From Sphingomonas sp. PR090111-T3T-6A (lineage in GTDB: Bacteria; Pseudomonadota; Alphaproteobacteria; Sphingomonadales; Sphingomonadaceae), in the NCBI RefSeq assembly GCF_000383095.1, contig NZ_AORL01000010.1:310001-374000 (forward strand): a stretch of 64,000 nucleotides of DNA, written 5' to 3'. This document shows, in pieces, positions 26,414-34,882 of this stretch (position 1 is its first letter; each line of letters opens with the position of its first letter). A program made the translations under genes and the position numbers. The notes beneath the pieces are model-generated. The model was given only the letters and a program-made list of their open reading frames with translations. It was not told the origin of the DNA and made no database searches.

Positions 26414-27463
26414 TCAGGCGTCGACGGTGATGACGCCGCGCCGGATCTGGTCCAGCTCGATCGACTCGTAGAGCGCCTGGAAATTGCCGTTGCCGAAGCC
26501 TTCATTGCCCTTGCGCTGAATGATCTCGAAGAAGATCGGGCCGAAGGTGTTCTCGGTGAAGATCTGGAGCAGGATGCCCTCGTCGCCGACATTGCCGTCG
26601 ATCAGGATGCGGTTCTTCTTGAGGCGCTCGAGATCCTCGCCATGGCCGGGGACGCGCTTGTCGACCAGCTCGTAATAGGTCTCGATCGTGTCCTGAAGAC
26701 GCACGCCGCGGGCGCGCAGCTTCTCCACCGTCTCGTAGATATTGTCGGTGGTCAGCGCGAGATGCTGGATGCCTTCGCCGTTGTAATCGCGGATGAATTC
26801 CTCGATCTGGCTTTTGTCGTCCTGGCTCTCGTTCAAGGGGATGCGGATCGCCTTGTCGGGCGCGATCATCGCCTGGCTGAAGAGGCCTGTCGCCTTGCCC
26901 TTGATGTCGAAATACTTCTGCTCCTCGAAGCCGAAGAGCTTGTTGTAGAAGGCCGACCACACGCGCATCTGGCCGCGCTTCACATTGTGGGTGAGGTGGT
27001 CGAGAAGGTCGAGGCCGACGCTGTTCTTCGCCGAAGCCTCCTGCCAGCCGGGGATTTCCTCCCAGTCGGCGAAGGGATCGCTGTCGACGAGATAGAGCAG
27101 CGAGCCGCCGATGCCCTCGATCGCATAGGCGCCGGGGAAGGCGCTGTTCGCGGTGTCGGCGTTGGTGGCGCCGCGCTCCAGCGCGCTACGGTGCGCATCG
27201 GCCGCGTTGGCGACCTTGAAGGCCATGCCGTTGGCGGACGGGCCGTGCTCGGCGCGGAAGGCGGCCGCGTGGCCCTCGCCGGCGTTGAGCACGAAAGCGA
27301 TGCGACCCTGACGATAAAGGGTCAGGTTGCGGGCGGGAACGCGCGCGGCGGGGACGAAGCCGAGCTGCTCAAGCTGGGCGCCCATCCTGGCCGGATCGGG
27401 CGAGGTGAATTCGCAGAAGGCGAAGCCGTCGAGCCCGAGCGGGTTCGTTTGATCCTGCGTCAT
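26414..27463 (-). CDS. hppD: 4-Hydroxyphenylpyruvate dioxygenase
   Basis: This 349-residue enzyme has two vicinal-oxygen-chelate domains and converts 4-hydroxyphenylpyruvate to homogentisate, the substrate of the next gene. Iron ligands are visible as the His of DHLTHNVKRG, the His of GIQHLALTT and the Glu of GPIFFEIIQRKG near the C-terminus. The ATG at 27463 is preceded by CTGGAG; an open frame runs 55 codons further but crosses a terminator and is not conserved. A GTAAC/GTTAC palindrome lies 20 bases upstream and probably binds the pathway regulator, which is not in the window. Confidence 0.97.
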   Translation of the reverse strand: MTQDQTNPLGLDGFAFCEFTSPDPARMGAQLEQLGFVPAARVPARNLTLYRQGRIAFVLNAGEGHAAAFRAEHGPSANGMAFKVANAADAHRSALERGATNADTANSAFPGAYAIEGIGGSLLYLVDSDPFADWEEIPGWQEASAKNSVGLDLLDHLTHNVKRGQMRVWSAFYNKLFGFEEQKYFDIKGKATGLFSQAMIAPDKAIRIPLNESQDDKSQIEEFIRDYNGEGIQHLALTTDNIYETVEKLRARGVRLQDTIETYYELVDKRVPGHGEDLERLKKNRILIDGNVGDEGILLQIFTENTFGPIFFEIIQRKGNEGFGNGNFQALYESIELDQIRRGVITVDA

Positions 27464-27482
27464 GGTCGATCTCCAGAGGTCG

Positions 27483-27496
27483 GTAACATTGGTTAC
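27483..27496. promoter_or_regulatory. Palindromic operator candidate upstream of hppD
   Basis: GTAACATTGGTTAC has perfect 5-bp arms (GTAAC/GTTAC), is AT-richer than its surroundings and lies 20 bases before the hppD ATG. The size and form suit a MarR-, IclR- or GntR-type dimer. No regulator gene is adjacent. Confidence 0.5.
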
Positions 27497-27575
27497 TAAT
27501 ATGGGATCGGGACGCCCCGGAGTCAAAGGGGGAGGGGGGTGGTTCGTGTACGCGCTGCGGCGGATGCGGGCATGA

Positions 27576-27611
27576 AAAAGGGGGCGCGGCCTCACGACCG
27601 CGCCCCCTTTT
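27576..27611 (-). terminator. Strong intrinsic terminator downstream of the autotransporter
   Basis: AAAAGGGGGCGCGG (27576-27589) and CCGCGCCCCCTTTT (27598-27611) form a perfect 14-bp stem with an 8-base loop. On the minus strand the stem ends in TTTTT, 14 bases after the autotransporter stop. The A/T symmetry makes it potentially bidirectional. Confidence 0.9.
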
Positions 27612-27624
27612 CCTGGACCCCCGA

Positions 27625-30600
27625 TCAAAACCCGATCTGAAGCCCGGCACGCAACGCTACTGACACTCGATTCTGTTGCTGCTCCCCGCTGAACTCGCCG
27701 CTGATGGTGTAGCCGCGGGTGCCGCCCTTGAGGCGGAACGCGCCGGTCCAGCCGCTGGTGCGGTCTTCCGGGGTGAGGGTGAAATCCTGGCCGCCCGTGA
27801 AGTGGGCGGTGGTGCTGCCCAGCGACCCGCCGACGAGCTGGCGACGGCCGCCCTCGATCTCGGCGCGGAGGAAGCCGCCCTCGTCCTCGGTGAGGTCGAA
27901 GAAGTTGTAGCCCAGCGCGACCGAGCCGTTGGCCGCCAGCTCGTCGCTGGTGCGGCCGTCGACGATCAGGTCCATGCCGACCCCGCCGCCGTCCTCGGCG
28001 TAGTGGCCCTCATGCAGGTGGTAATAGTCGACCGAGGCCTGCGGACGCAGCGAGAAGCTGCCCAGTTGCAGCTTGTAGGAGAGGCCCGCCGTGCCCGAAT
28101 AGAGCTTGCCGTTCCACTTGCCCTCGGCGTTGCGCAGCACCTTGTCGCTGCCGTCCATGCCGTCGAAGCGGCGGTGGCTCTTGAAGTCGATCGTCCCCCA
28201 CGATCCACGCGCGAAGGCGTGGAGGCCGCCCCAGTCGGCGCGCCAGTAGGCGGCGACTTCATACTGGTTGGAGTTCACCTCGTTGGTGGTGCCGCTGTCG
28301 TCGTCATTGCCGGCGAGATAGGCGACCGACACGCCGAAGCGGCCGAGTTCGCCCGCCTTGATCTCGGCGCCGCCCGAGGCGCCCCAGCCGTTGATGTGAT
28401 AGCCGGCGGTGTCGCTGATCGCCTTGGTGCGGCCCCAGCCGACCTGCTGAATCCAGAAGGCCCAGCTATCCTCGTCGGCGACCGGGGCGTCCGGATCGGC
28501 GAGCATCCGCGCGGTGGCGCGCGAGCCCGAGGTCACGGTATCGAACGCGCCGCCGGCGAAATCCGGCAGCAGCGAGCGGAAGCTGTGGCTGAAGCTCGAC
28601 GCGTCGGTGATGCCGAGGAAGGAGTCGCCGATCGGCTTGTCCGCCGCGATCGCCGCGTAGATCGCGTCGTAGGCGGCGGCCTGCGCGCGGTTGAGGCCCA
28701 GTTCCGTGGCCGACTTGCGCGCCACCGAGACGTCGATCTCGTTGGCGCCGTTGGCGGTGACGGTGGCCTTGTAGAGATAGGGCAGCACCGTGCCTGCGGT
28801 CGTCAGATTGGTGGCGCCGGCGATCGTGCCGGCCTGCACCACCGCATAGGTGCCGACGGTGTGGTTGATGTCGGAGAAGCTCAGCGCGAGCTTCGAGCCG
28901 GTGTCGAAGCTCGCCGCGCCCGCCACCTTGTAGAGGGTGCTGGCGCCGGTCGTGCCGTCGATGTTGACGCCGAGCGTGCCGCCGCCGGAGACGCCGAGCG
29001 AGGCGAGCGAGGTCGCGCCCGTGCCGGTGATCTTGAGGCTGCCGCCCTTCACCGTCACCGCCACATTGCTGCTGTTGGCGAGCGTGCCGCTGAAGCCGGC
29101 GGTGTCCGAGATGGAGAGCGTGCCGTTGCCGCCGCCGAAATCGGCGGTGCCGGCGAAGGTCGAGGTGTTGGCGAGCGACATCGCGTTGGTGCCGCCGCCG
29201 AAGGTGGCGTTGCCGGTGTAGGCCGCGTCGCCGGAGATGGTGAGGCTGTTGTTGCCCGCACCGAAGCTCGTGTTGCCGGCGACGGTGCCGTCCGCGACGA
29301 CGAAGCTGTCATTGCCGCTGCCGAAGCGGACGTCGCCCTTGATCGCGGGCGCGGCCACGCCCGAGGCGGCGACCGGCTGCGTGATCGTGACGGCCGAGGA
29401 GGAGGCGGACAGGTCGATGGCGACGTTCTGTCCGTTCGCGCCGCCGGCAGCGGCGATGGTGCCGCTGTTGGTGACCGAGGTCACCTGGCCGGACTTGTCG
29501 AGGATCGCGGTCGCGCTTGCCGAGCTGTCGAGAGCGTTCGCCTGGATGACGCCGCTGTTGACGATCGACTGGACCGACGCGCCCGCGTCGATCTGGAGGG
29601 CGGTGGCAGCACCGCCATTCTTGCCGCCGCCGCTCGCGGCGATCTGGCCGCTCACCTTCACCTGGGGGACGGTGGCGCCGCTGCCGATGTGCACGGCGGT
29701 GGCCGACGCGTTGTTGGCGGTGGCGGCGACGGTGCCGCCGATCGTCATGCCGTTGGCGATGTTCACCGTGCCGCCCTGGCCGCCGATCACGAGACCGTTG
29801 GCGGCGACGCTGTCATAGATGCCGAGCCCGGACACATTGCCGTTGATGACGAGGCCATGCTTGTCCGCATCGGACGCAACGGCGCCCAGCGTGATGCCAT
29901 GGTCGCTCGCGCCGATCAGCAGCGCGGGCGCCGAGCCGTAGCTGGTCAGCGAGGCGGTGGTCGTGGTGACGGTGTTGCCGCTCGAATCCGTGGTCGAGCT
30001 GGCGGCGGTGAACAGCGCGCCGCCCGCCACGTTGCCGGCGATCTGCATCGTCGGCCCGCCCTGGAGCAGATTGTCCGGGGTCAGCTTGGTCACGTCGGTG
30101 GGGAGCGTGATCGAGCTGTAGCCGGTCGAGGTCATCGAGCCCTGGACGACCAGCGCACCCCCGATGTCGCCGTTGAGCAGGACGGCCGAGCTGTTGAGGC
30201 CGACGGTGCCGATCGCGCCGTTGAGCGTAACGTTCCCGCTCACATTGCCCGCGCGGATGCCCACGGTGCGATCGCCGGTGACGCCGATGCTGCCGCTCTG
30301 GGCCAGCGAGCCGGTCAGCGGGCCGTCGAGCGAGATGGCGGCCGAGTCATTGCCCTCGATGTTGATCGCGCCGCTGCTGGTGACGTCGCCGGTGAAGGCG
30401 CCCGCCGTGCGGATGCCGTAGCGGCCGGAGCCTTGCGCGAACGGGCCGTCGAGCACGCCGTCGCCGTTGGTGTCGGTGCGCGTATAGGTTTCGCTGACGG
30501 TGATCGTGCCGCTGTTCGTGATCCCGCCGGAGACGCCGGCATTGGCGAGGATGCCCGCCGCGTTGTTCACGCCGTTGTACGAGATGGTGCCCGCGTTGGT

Positions 30601-30837
30601 GACGGCGTTGTTGCTGTTGATCGTCACCGCCGCGCCGCTGGTCGTGGGGCTGATCGAGCCCGCGCTGGTGATGCTGATGTCGGCGGGCGTGCCGCCGGTG
30701 CCGGCCGTCGCGGTGAGGACGGGGGTGGTCTGCGACGCGCTGATGGTGGCGACGGGGTTGGCGGCGGAAGCGGCGGAGGTGGCGAACAGCCCGAACGCGA
30801 TGGGCGTGAGGCAGGTGGTAGCGAACAGGCTGCGCAT
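27625..30837 (-). CDS. Autotransporter (type Va) with beta-helical passenger
   Basis: This 1070-residue protein has a signal peptide (IAFGLFATSAASA), a Ser/Thr/Gly/Asn-rich passenger built from short beta-helix turns such as VTNAGTISYNGV and ITNSGTITV, an autochaperone-like region (about residues 600-720) and a C-terminal autotransporter barrel (about residues 800-1070) ending in AGLQIGF with a terminal Phe. Four tandem repeats of about 21 residues lie near residues 500-582. It is cysteine-free over most of its length, usual for exported beta-helices. It is probably a cell-surface adhesin or matrix protein; no protease or lipase triad was recognised. It follows the STN-type TonB receptor by 90 bases on the same strand and is closed by a strong terminator. 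Confidence 0.92.
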   Translation of the reverse strand: MRSLFATTCLTPIAFGLFATSAASAANPVATISASQTTPVLTATAGTGGTPADISITSAGSISPTTSGAAVTINSNNAVTNAGTISYNGVNNAAGILANAGVSGGITNSGTITVSETYTRTDTNGDGVLDGPFAQGSGRYGIRTAGAFTGDVTSSGAINIEGNDSAAISLDGPLTGSLAQSGSIGVTGDRTVGIRAGNVSGNVTLNGAIGTVGLNSSAVLLNGDIGGALVVQGSMTSTGYSSITLPTDVTKLTPDNLLQGGPTMQIAGNVAGGALFTAASSTTDSSGNTVTTTTASLTSYGSAPALLIGASDHGITLGAVASDADKHGLVINGNVSGLGIYDSVAANGLVIGGQGGTVNIANGMTIGGTVAATANNASATAVHIGSGATVPQVKVSGQIAASGGGKNGGAATALQIDAGASVQSIVNSGVIQANALDSSASATAILDKSGQVTSVTNSGTIAAAGGANGQNVAIDLSASSSAVTITQPVAASGVAAPAIKGDVRFGSGNDSFVVADGTVAGNTSFGAGNNSLTISGDAAYTGNATFGGGTNAMSLANTSTFAGTADFGGGNGTLSISDTAGFSGTLANSSNVAVTVKGGSLKITGTGATSLASLGVSGGGTLGVNIDGTTGASTLYKVAGAASFDTGSKLALSFSDINHTVGTYAVVQAGTIAGATNLTTAGTVLPYLYKATVTANGANEIDVSVARKSATELGLNRAQAAAYDAIYAAIAADKPIGDSFLGITDASSFSHSFRSLLPDFAGGAFDTVTSGSRATARMLADPDAPVADEDSWAFWIQQVGWGRTKAISDTAGYHINGWGASGGAEIKAGELGRFGVSVAYLAGNDDDSGTTNEVNSNQYEVAAYWRADWGGLHAFARGSWGTIDFKSHRRFDGMDGSDKVLRNAEGKWNGKLYSGTAGLSYKLQLGSFSLRPQASVDYYHLHEGHYAEDGGGVGMDLIVDGRTSDELAANGSVALGYNFFDLTEDEGGFLRAEIEGGRRQLVGGSLGSTTAHFTGGQDFTLTPEDRTSGWTGAFRLKGGTRGYTISGEFSGEQQQNRVSVALRAGLQIGF
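29090..29335 (-). repeat. Four tandem ~21-residue repeats in the autotransporter passenger
   Basis: Consecutive units begin RFGSGNDSF, SFGAGNNSL, TFGGGTNAM and DFGGGNGTL, each followed by a small strand and a TGN/AGT/SGT turn. The pattern F-G-x-G-x-N is like a calcium-free cousin of RTX or hemagglutinin turns. Sequence differs enough between units that recent duplication is not obvious at DNA level. Confidence 0.7.
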
Positions 30838-30927
30838 GGAACCCCTTTATCGTCTTACGCGACGAGGGATGGCTCCGGGGCCTCCCCCATTAGCGTGAAG
30901 ACGGAGACGTTCGCGGCCGACCTTGGT

Positions 30928-33348
30928 CTAAAAATGCGTGTCGAAGCCGAGGCGCACGGTGCGGGGCTGGAGCGGGGTGATCTCGCCCCCGCTCTGGACG
31001 TTGAGCGGCGTGCCGAGCGCGAAGCGGTTGCCCGCCGTGTCGAGCAGGTTGGTGACGCCAAGCGTCACGCCCGACCGGCCACGCCCGAGCCGCGCAGACC
31101 AGCCGGTGTCGACATAATTGCCCTCCGTGCCGCCCAGCACCGGGCCGACGCCGAGGCGGGACTTGCCGATGTAGCGCGCCCAGCCGCCGGTCGAGAGTTC
31201 GAGCCCGTTGGCGAAGACATGGCGATAGTCCACGCCCACGCGCCCGCCCAGTTCGGCGACGTTGGGCAGTTGCTGCTCCACCTCCTGCACTGCGCTGAGG
31301 CCGCCCGGCTGGGTGACGGCGGGCACTGGCTGTCCCGCCCCCTGCAAGGGGTTGAACAGGCGGATCGCGCGCAGCCCTTCCACGTCCGGGCGCGTGAGCT
31401 TGCTGTTGTTGACGATGAACGAGCCTTCGAGGCGCAGCTCCGGCGTCGGCCGCCAGACGGCGCGCATGTCGAAGGACCAGATGCGCCCGTCGCCGATGTT
31501 GGTGGTGACGGGCAGGCCCAGCGCATCGAGGAAATCCGCCTGCACATGCCGCCAGTCGGTATGCGCGACGGAAGCCGCGAGGCTGAAGCGGTCGTCCCCC
31601 GGCGGCGCCCAGCGGACGCCCGTTTCCATCGTCGCCACCCGATCGCTGCGGAAGCGCTGGATCATGTAGTTGCCGATGCCGAGCCCGCCGGGGCGGAAGC
31701 CCTGCTGGTAGCGGGCGAACAGGATCACCCCGCGCCCCGGCTCCACCGAGGCGGAGAAGGACGGGAGGAACTTGGTCTCGGAGCGGCTGCTGGTGTCGAC
31801 CTCTTTCGCCGCGGCCGCAAGGAGCTGGCCGGGATCGAGCGGATGGCCCGTGAGCCGCGAATGGGTGAGGCGCCCGCCGCCGGTGAGCGTGAGGCCATGG
31901 AGCGGCTCGACGGAGGCCTCGCCGAACAGCGTCTCCTCCTCCACGATGTTCACCACGCCGGTGGACGGCGGCGTGGCGTCGACGGGGCCGAGCGTACGGG
32001 TCAGCCGCGCGCTGTTGTGGAGATAGCTGGTGCCGATCACCCAGCCGAAGCCATCGCGCATCGGCCGCGATAGACGGCTTTCGGTGGAGGCGAGGGTGGT
32101 GTGGTTGCGCTGGCGGAACAGGCGATAGTCCCCCGGCGTCACCGTCGCGTCGAAGCGTTCGTTGACCGTCTGGCGGACCAGCGCGCCCGAGGTGGTGAAG
32201 CGCAGATCCCCCAGATCCCTGGCGATGTTCAGCTCGCCCATCCGGTAATTGTCGTCATAGGGCTGGGCGACGGTGCTGTGCCGGGTGAGCGATGGGCTGT
32301 CGCGGTCGGCATATTGGCTGTCGTCGCCATGGATATCCTGCGCGGTGCCGCCGACGTCGATCGTCCAGCCATCGCCCGGCGCAAGGCGGAGCATGGCGCG
32401 TCCGCCCTCGGTGTGGACGCGGTTGATGTTCTTCTGGCCGGTGGTGAGATTGTCGATGTAGCCGCCGTCGCTGCTCGCATAGCCGACGACGCGGAGCGCG
32501 GCATGGTCCTCGACGACCGGCAGGTTGAGCGTGGCCGATCCGTCCACCCCCGCCGCGCCGTGCGCGACTGTGGAGACGCCGAGCGTGGCGCTGCCCTCGA
32601 ACCGGTCCAGCACCGGATCGCGGCGGACGATGCGGATGATGCCGCCCGGCGATCCCGCGCCGTAGAGCGTGCCCTGCGGCCCTTCCAGCACCTCGACCGA
32701 AGCGACGTCGTAGAGCTTCAGGTCCGGGTCGGGCGCGTTGTAGGTGAGGCGCACGTCGCCGAGATATTGGCCCACCGTCGCCTGCGACTGGCCGACCAGC
32801 CCCGAATCCGCGACGCCCCGGATGAAGAGCTTGTCGCGCCCCGCGCCCAGATGGGTGGAGGTGACGCTCGCGACGCGGCTGGCGATATTGTCGCTGTCGG
32901 CGGGGCCGTCCGTCGCGAAGTCCGCGCCGGAGAGGATCGAGACGGTGCCGGGGAAATCGCGCAGCAGCGTGCCGCGCTTGCTGGCGCTGACCACGATCGG
33001 GTTGGCATCCTGCTTTTCGGCGGAGGAAGGGGCCTGCGCGACCTGGCGGGGGTTCGCGGCGATCTGCCAGCTTGTCGTGCCGAGGCGCTCGGGATGCGCG
33101 CCCGATCCGGCCAGCATCCGGTGGAGCGCCTGGTCGACCGTCAGCCGCCCCTGCACCGCAGGCACCTTCTGCTGCCACAGGCCGGCGTCGCCCACGCGGA
33201 TGCTGGCACCGGTGACGCGGCTCAGCGCCACGACGGAGGCGGCCAGCGGGCCGGCGTTGAGATCGATCGAATGGCGAACGTCGGCGTCGGCGGAAGCCGG
33301 CGCGATCAGCGCCGCTGCCGCGGCGAACAGAGGGAGGCGGGCGTTCAA
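30928..33348 (-). CDS. TonB-dependent receptor with STN signalling domain (FecA-type)
   Basis: This receptor of about 806 residues has a signal peptide (LPLFAAAAALIAPASADA), an N-terminal secretin/TonB short N-terminal (STN) domain (about residues 28-100, IDLNAGPLAASVVALSRVTG to TTSWQIA), a plug with NPIVVSASKRGTLLRD, LFIRGVADSGLVGQ and VEVLEGPQGTLYGAGSPGG, and a barrel ending in VRLGFDTHF. The STN domain should contact the FecR-type anti-sigma factor encoded just upstream, making this a surface-signalling receptor for a siderophore, heme or other ligand. The only start compatible with the signal peptide is a TTG at 33348, 14 bases after the FecR stop, so translation may be coupled or weak. 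Confidence 0.92.
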   Translation of the reverse strand: MNARLPLFAAAAALIAPASADADVRHSIDLNAGPLAASVVALSRVTGASIRVGDAGLWQQKVPAVQGRLTVDQALHRMLAGSGAHPERLGTTSWQIAANPRQVAQAPSSAEKQDANPIVVSASKRGTLLRDFPGTVSILSGADFATDGPADSDNIASRVASVTSTHLGAGRDKLFIRGVADSGLVGQSQATVGQYLGDVRLTYNAPDPDLKLYDVASVEVLEGPQGTLYGAGSPGGIIRIVRRDPVLDRFEGSATLGVSTVAHGAAGVDGSATLNLPVVEDHAALRVVGYASSDGGYIDNLTTGQKNINRVHTEGGRAMLRLAPGDGWTIDVGGTAQDIHGDDSQYADRDSPSLTRHSTVAQPYDDNYRMGELNIARDLGDLRFTTSGALVRQTVNERFDATVTPGDYRLFRQRNHTTLASTESRLSRPMRDGFGWVIGTSYLHNSARLTRTLGPVDATPPSTGVVNIVEEETLFGEASVEPLHGLTLTGGGRLTHSRLTGHPLDPGQLLAAAAKEVDTSSRSETKFLPSFSASVEPGRGVILFARYQQGFRPGGLGIGNYMIQRFRSDRVATMETGVRWAPPGDDRFSLAASVAHTDWRHVQADFLDALGLPVTTNIGDGRIWSFDMRAVWRPTPELRLEGSFIVNNSKLTRPDVEGLRAIRLFNPLQGAGQPVPAVTQPGGLSAVQEVEQQLPNVAELGGRVGVDYRHVFANGLELSTGGWARYIGKSRLGVGPVLGGTEGNYVDTGWSARLGRGRSGVTLGVTNLLDTAGNRFALGTPLNVQSGGEITPLQPRTVRLGFDTHF

Positions 33349-33361
33349 TACCGGAGCGGGA

Positions 33362-34324
33362 TTATGGGCGGGATTCGGGCTTTCGGGTCAGAAGCCAGCG
33401 TTGGTGGCCATGTTCCACGCCGACGTCAAGCAGCGGGCCAAGGCCGGCGAGGAAGCGCGCCCTGTCTCCGCCATAGGCGATCACGCCGGTGAAGCGCTGG
33501 CGGGCGACATCGGGCGAGGCCTCCACCTCCACGCCAAGCCCGCGCGACAGGTCGGCGGCGACGGTGGCGAGCGGCGCCTGTTCGTAGCTCAGTCGATCCT
33601 CGCGCCAGCCGCCGATGTCGGCCACGGCGGTGCGGGTCAGGTGCAGCGTCGAGGCATCTCCGCCGGCCGCGAGCTGCTGCCCCGGCCCGAGATGCACGGC
33701 CTCGGCGCGCGGATTGTAGATCACGCTGCCTTCCGCCACCGCGACGCGCACCTCCTCGCCCTCGCGCGTCACGTCGAAGCGGGTGCCGACATCCTGCACT
33801 TCGTCGTCGCCGACGCGCACCGCGAAGGGATGCGCCTCGTCATGGCGGACGTCGAACAGGGCCTCGCCGCGCTCCAGCGTCGCGATATGCGGATCATGGC
33901 GGTCCAGTTGCAGCCTCGTGTCGCCGTTGAGCGCGATGGTGGCCGTGCCGATCGAGACGGTGCGATGCTCGCCGGGCCGCGTCTCGATGGCATAAGGGGC
34001 GGGTCGGAGATTCATGGCGGTCCAGCCGAGCCCGCCGACGATCGCCGCCGCGATCAGGCCGCCCGCCGCCCAGCGTCCGCGGGGCCTGCGCCCGGGCATC
34101 GCCGTCTCGGGCCGCGCCGGCGTGGCGGGTGTATGGGGCAGGGCGCGCAGCGACGGGTCGATCGCCTCGCCGGCGGCGACCACGGCGTCATAGGCGGCGA
34201 GATGCGTCGGGTCCGCCTCCAGCCAGGCCGTGAAGCCTTCCCAATCGGCGAACGCGGGATCGCCGAGCCGGATGACCCACTCGATCGCCTCGTCGCGCAA
34301 GCTGTTGTGCCCGTCCGTCATCAT
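33362..34324 (-). CDS. FecR-family anti-sigma factor/sensor
   Basis: This 320-residue inner-membrane protein has an N-terminal DUF4880-type region (DEAIEWVIRLGDPAFADWEGFTAWL), one transmembrane helix (about residues 85-105, GLIAAAIVGGLGW), and the periplasmic FecR domain (TRPGEHRTVSIGTATIALNG, GEALFDVRHDEAHPFAVRVG, VGTRFDVTREGEEVRVAVAEG). A C-terminal STN-like part (LATVAADLSRGLGVEVEA) follows. It relays the receptor signal to the ECF sigma factor encoded immediately before it. The ATG at 34324 has GAAGG six bases upstream; an earlier GTG at 34363 overlapping the sigma-factor end is possible. Confidence 0.94.
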   Translation of the reverse strand: MMTDGHNSLRDEAIEWVIRLGDPAFADWEGFTAWLEADPTHLAAYDAVVAAGEAIDPSLRALPHTPATPARPETAMPGRRPRGRWAAGGLIAAAIVGGLGWTAMNLRPAPYAIETRPGEHRTVSIGTATIALNGDTRLQLDRHDPHIATLERGEALFDVRHDEAHPFAVRVGDDEVQDVGTRFDVTREGEEVRVAVAEGSVIYNPRAEAVHLGPGQQLAAGGDASTLHLTRTAVADIGGWREDRLSYEQAPLATVAADLSRGLGVEVEASPDVARQRFTGVIAYGGDRARFLAGLGPLLDVGVEHGHQRWLLTRKPESRP

Positions 34325-34364
34325 GCCGCCTTCGCAGAGAGAACGGAGTCGATCGGAAAACACC

Positions 34365-34871
34365 TCATTCCCGATCCTCCCGGGCTTCCAGAATGGCGCG
34401 ATAGGCGCGCCGCATGTCGCTTTCGATCGTGCTGATGCTGACGCCGAGCTGCGCCGCGATGGCGCGCTGGGCGAGGCCCTCGATGCGGTGGAGGCGAAAG
34501 GCCTCGCGCGTCCGCTCGCCCAGCGCTTCCAGCGCGGCCTCGACGCGCGCCAGCTCCTCCCGCGCGATCAGCACGCGCTCGCCGGCGGGTGTGTCCGACA
34601 CGCCGGGCAGCGCGGGGCTCTGGCTCTCGTCCCATGCGATGTCGCGGAGCGTCGCCTGCCGGGTGGCGCGGTAGCGATCGCGCATCAGATTCTCGGCGGC
34701 GCGGTAGAGATAGGACAGCGGATTCGCCACCGGCCCGGTCGCCGCCGTCGAGATCTTCAGCCACAATTCCTGAAGCAGATCCTCCGCGTCCGCGCCGGCT
34801 CCCCGCGCCGTCAGGAAGCGCAGGAGGGCAGGCTGGTTCGCCAGGAAGATCGCCTGAAGGCCATCGCTCAT
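34365..34871 (-). CDS. ECF sigma factor, FecI-like
   Basis: This 168-residue RNA polymerase sigma factor has a region 2 (LLRFLTARGAGADAEDLLQELWLKI, then NPLSYLYRAAENLMRDRYR) and region 4 helix-turn-helix (LEALGERTREAFRLHRIEGLAQRAIAAQLGVSISTIESDM). The size and the neighbouring FecR and STN receptor place it in the FecI group. The ATG at 34871 lies 12 bases after the stop of the DHA2 exporter, so all four genes can be on one transcript. It should direct transcription of its own receptor gene. Confidence 0.95.
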   Translation of the reverse strand: MSDGLQAIFLANQPALLRFLTARGAGADAEDLLQELWLKISTAATGPVANPLSYLYRAAENLMRDRYRATRQATLRDIAWDESQSPALPGVSDTPAGERVLIAREELARVEAALEALGERTREAFRLHRIEGLAQRAIAAQLGVSISTIESDMRRAYRAILEAREDRE

Positions 34872-34882
34872 GGCCGCGTTCG

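Noticed and set aside
27676-32073. A 1465-codon open frame on the plus strand, antisense to the autotransporter and the STN receptor
   Set aside because: Its product is Arg/Ala/Gly/Asp-rich without domains. The opposite strand encodes two full, well-recognised proteins; GC-rich third positions suppress stops on the other strand.
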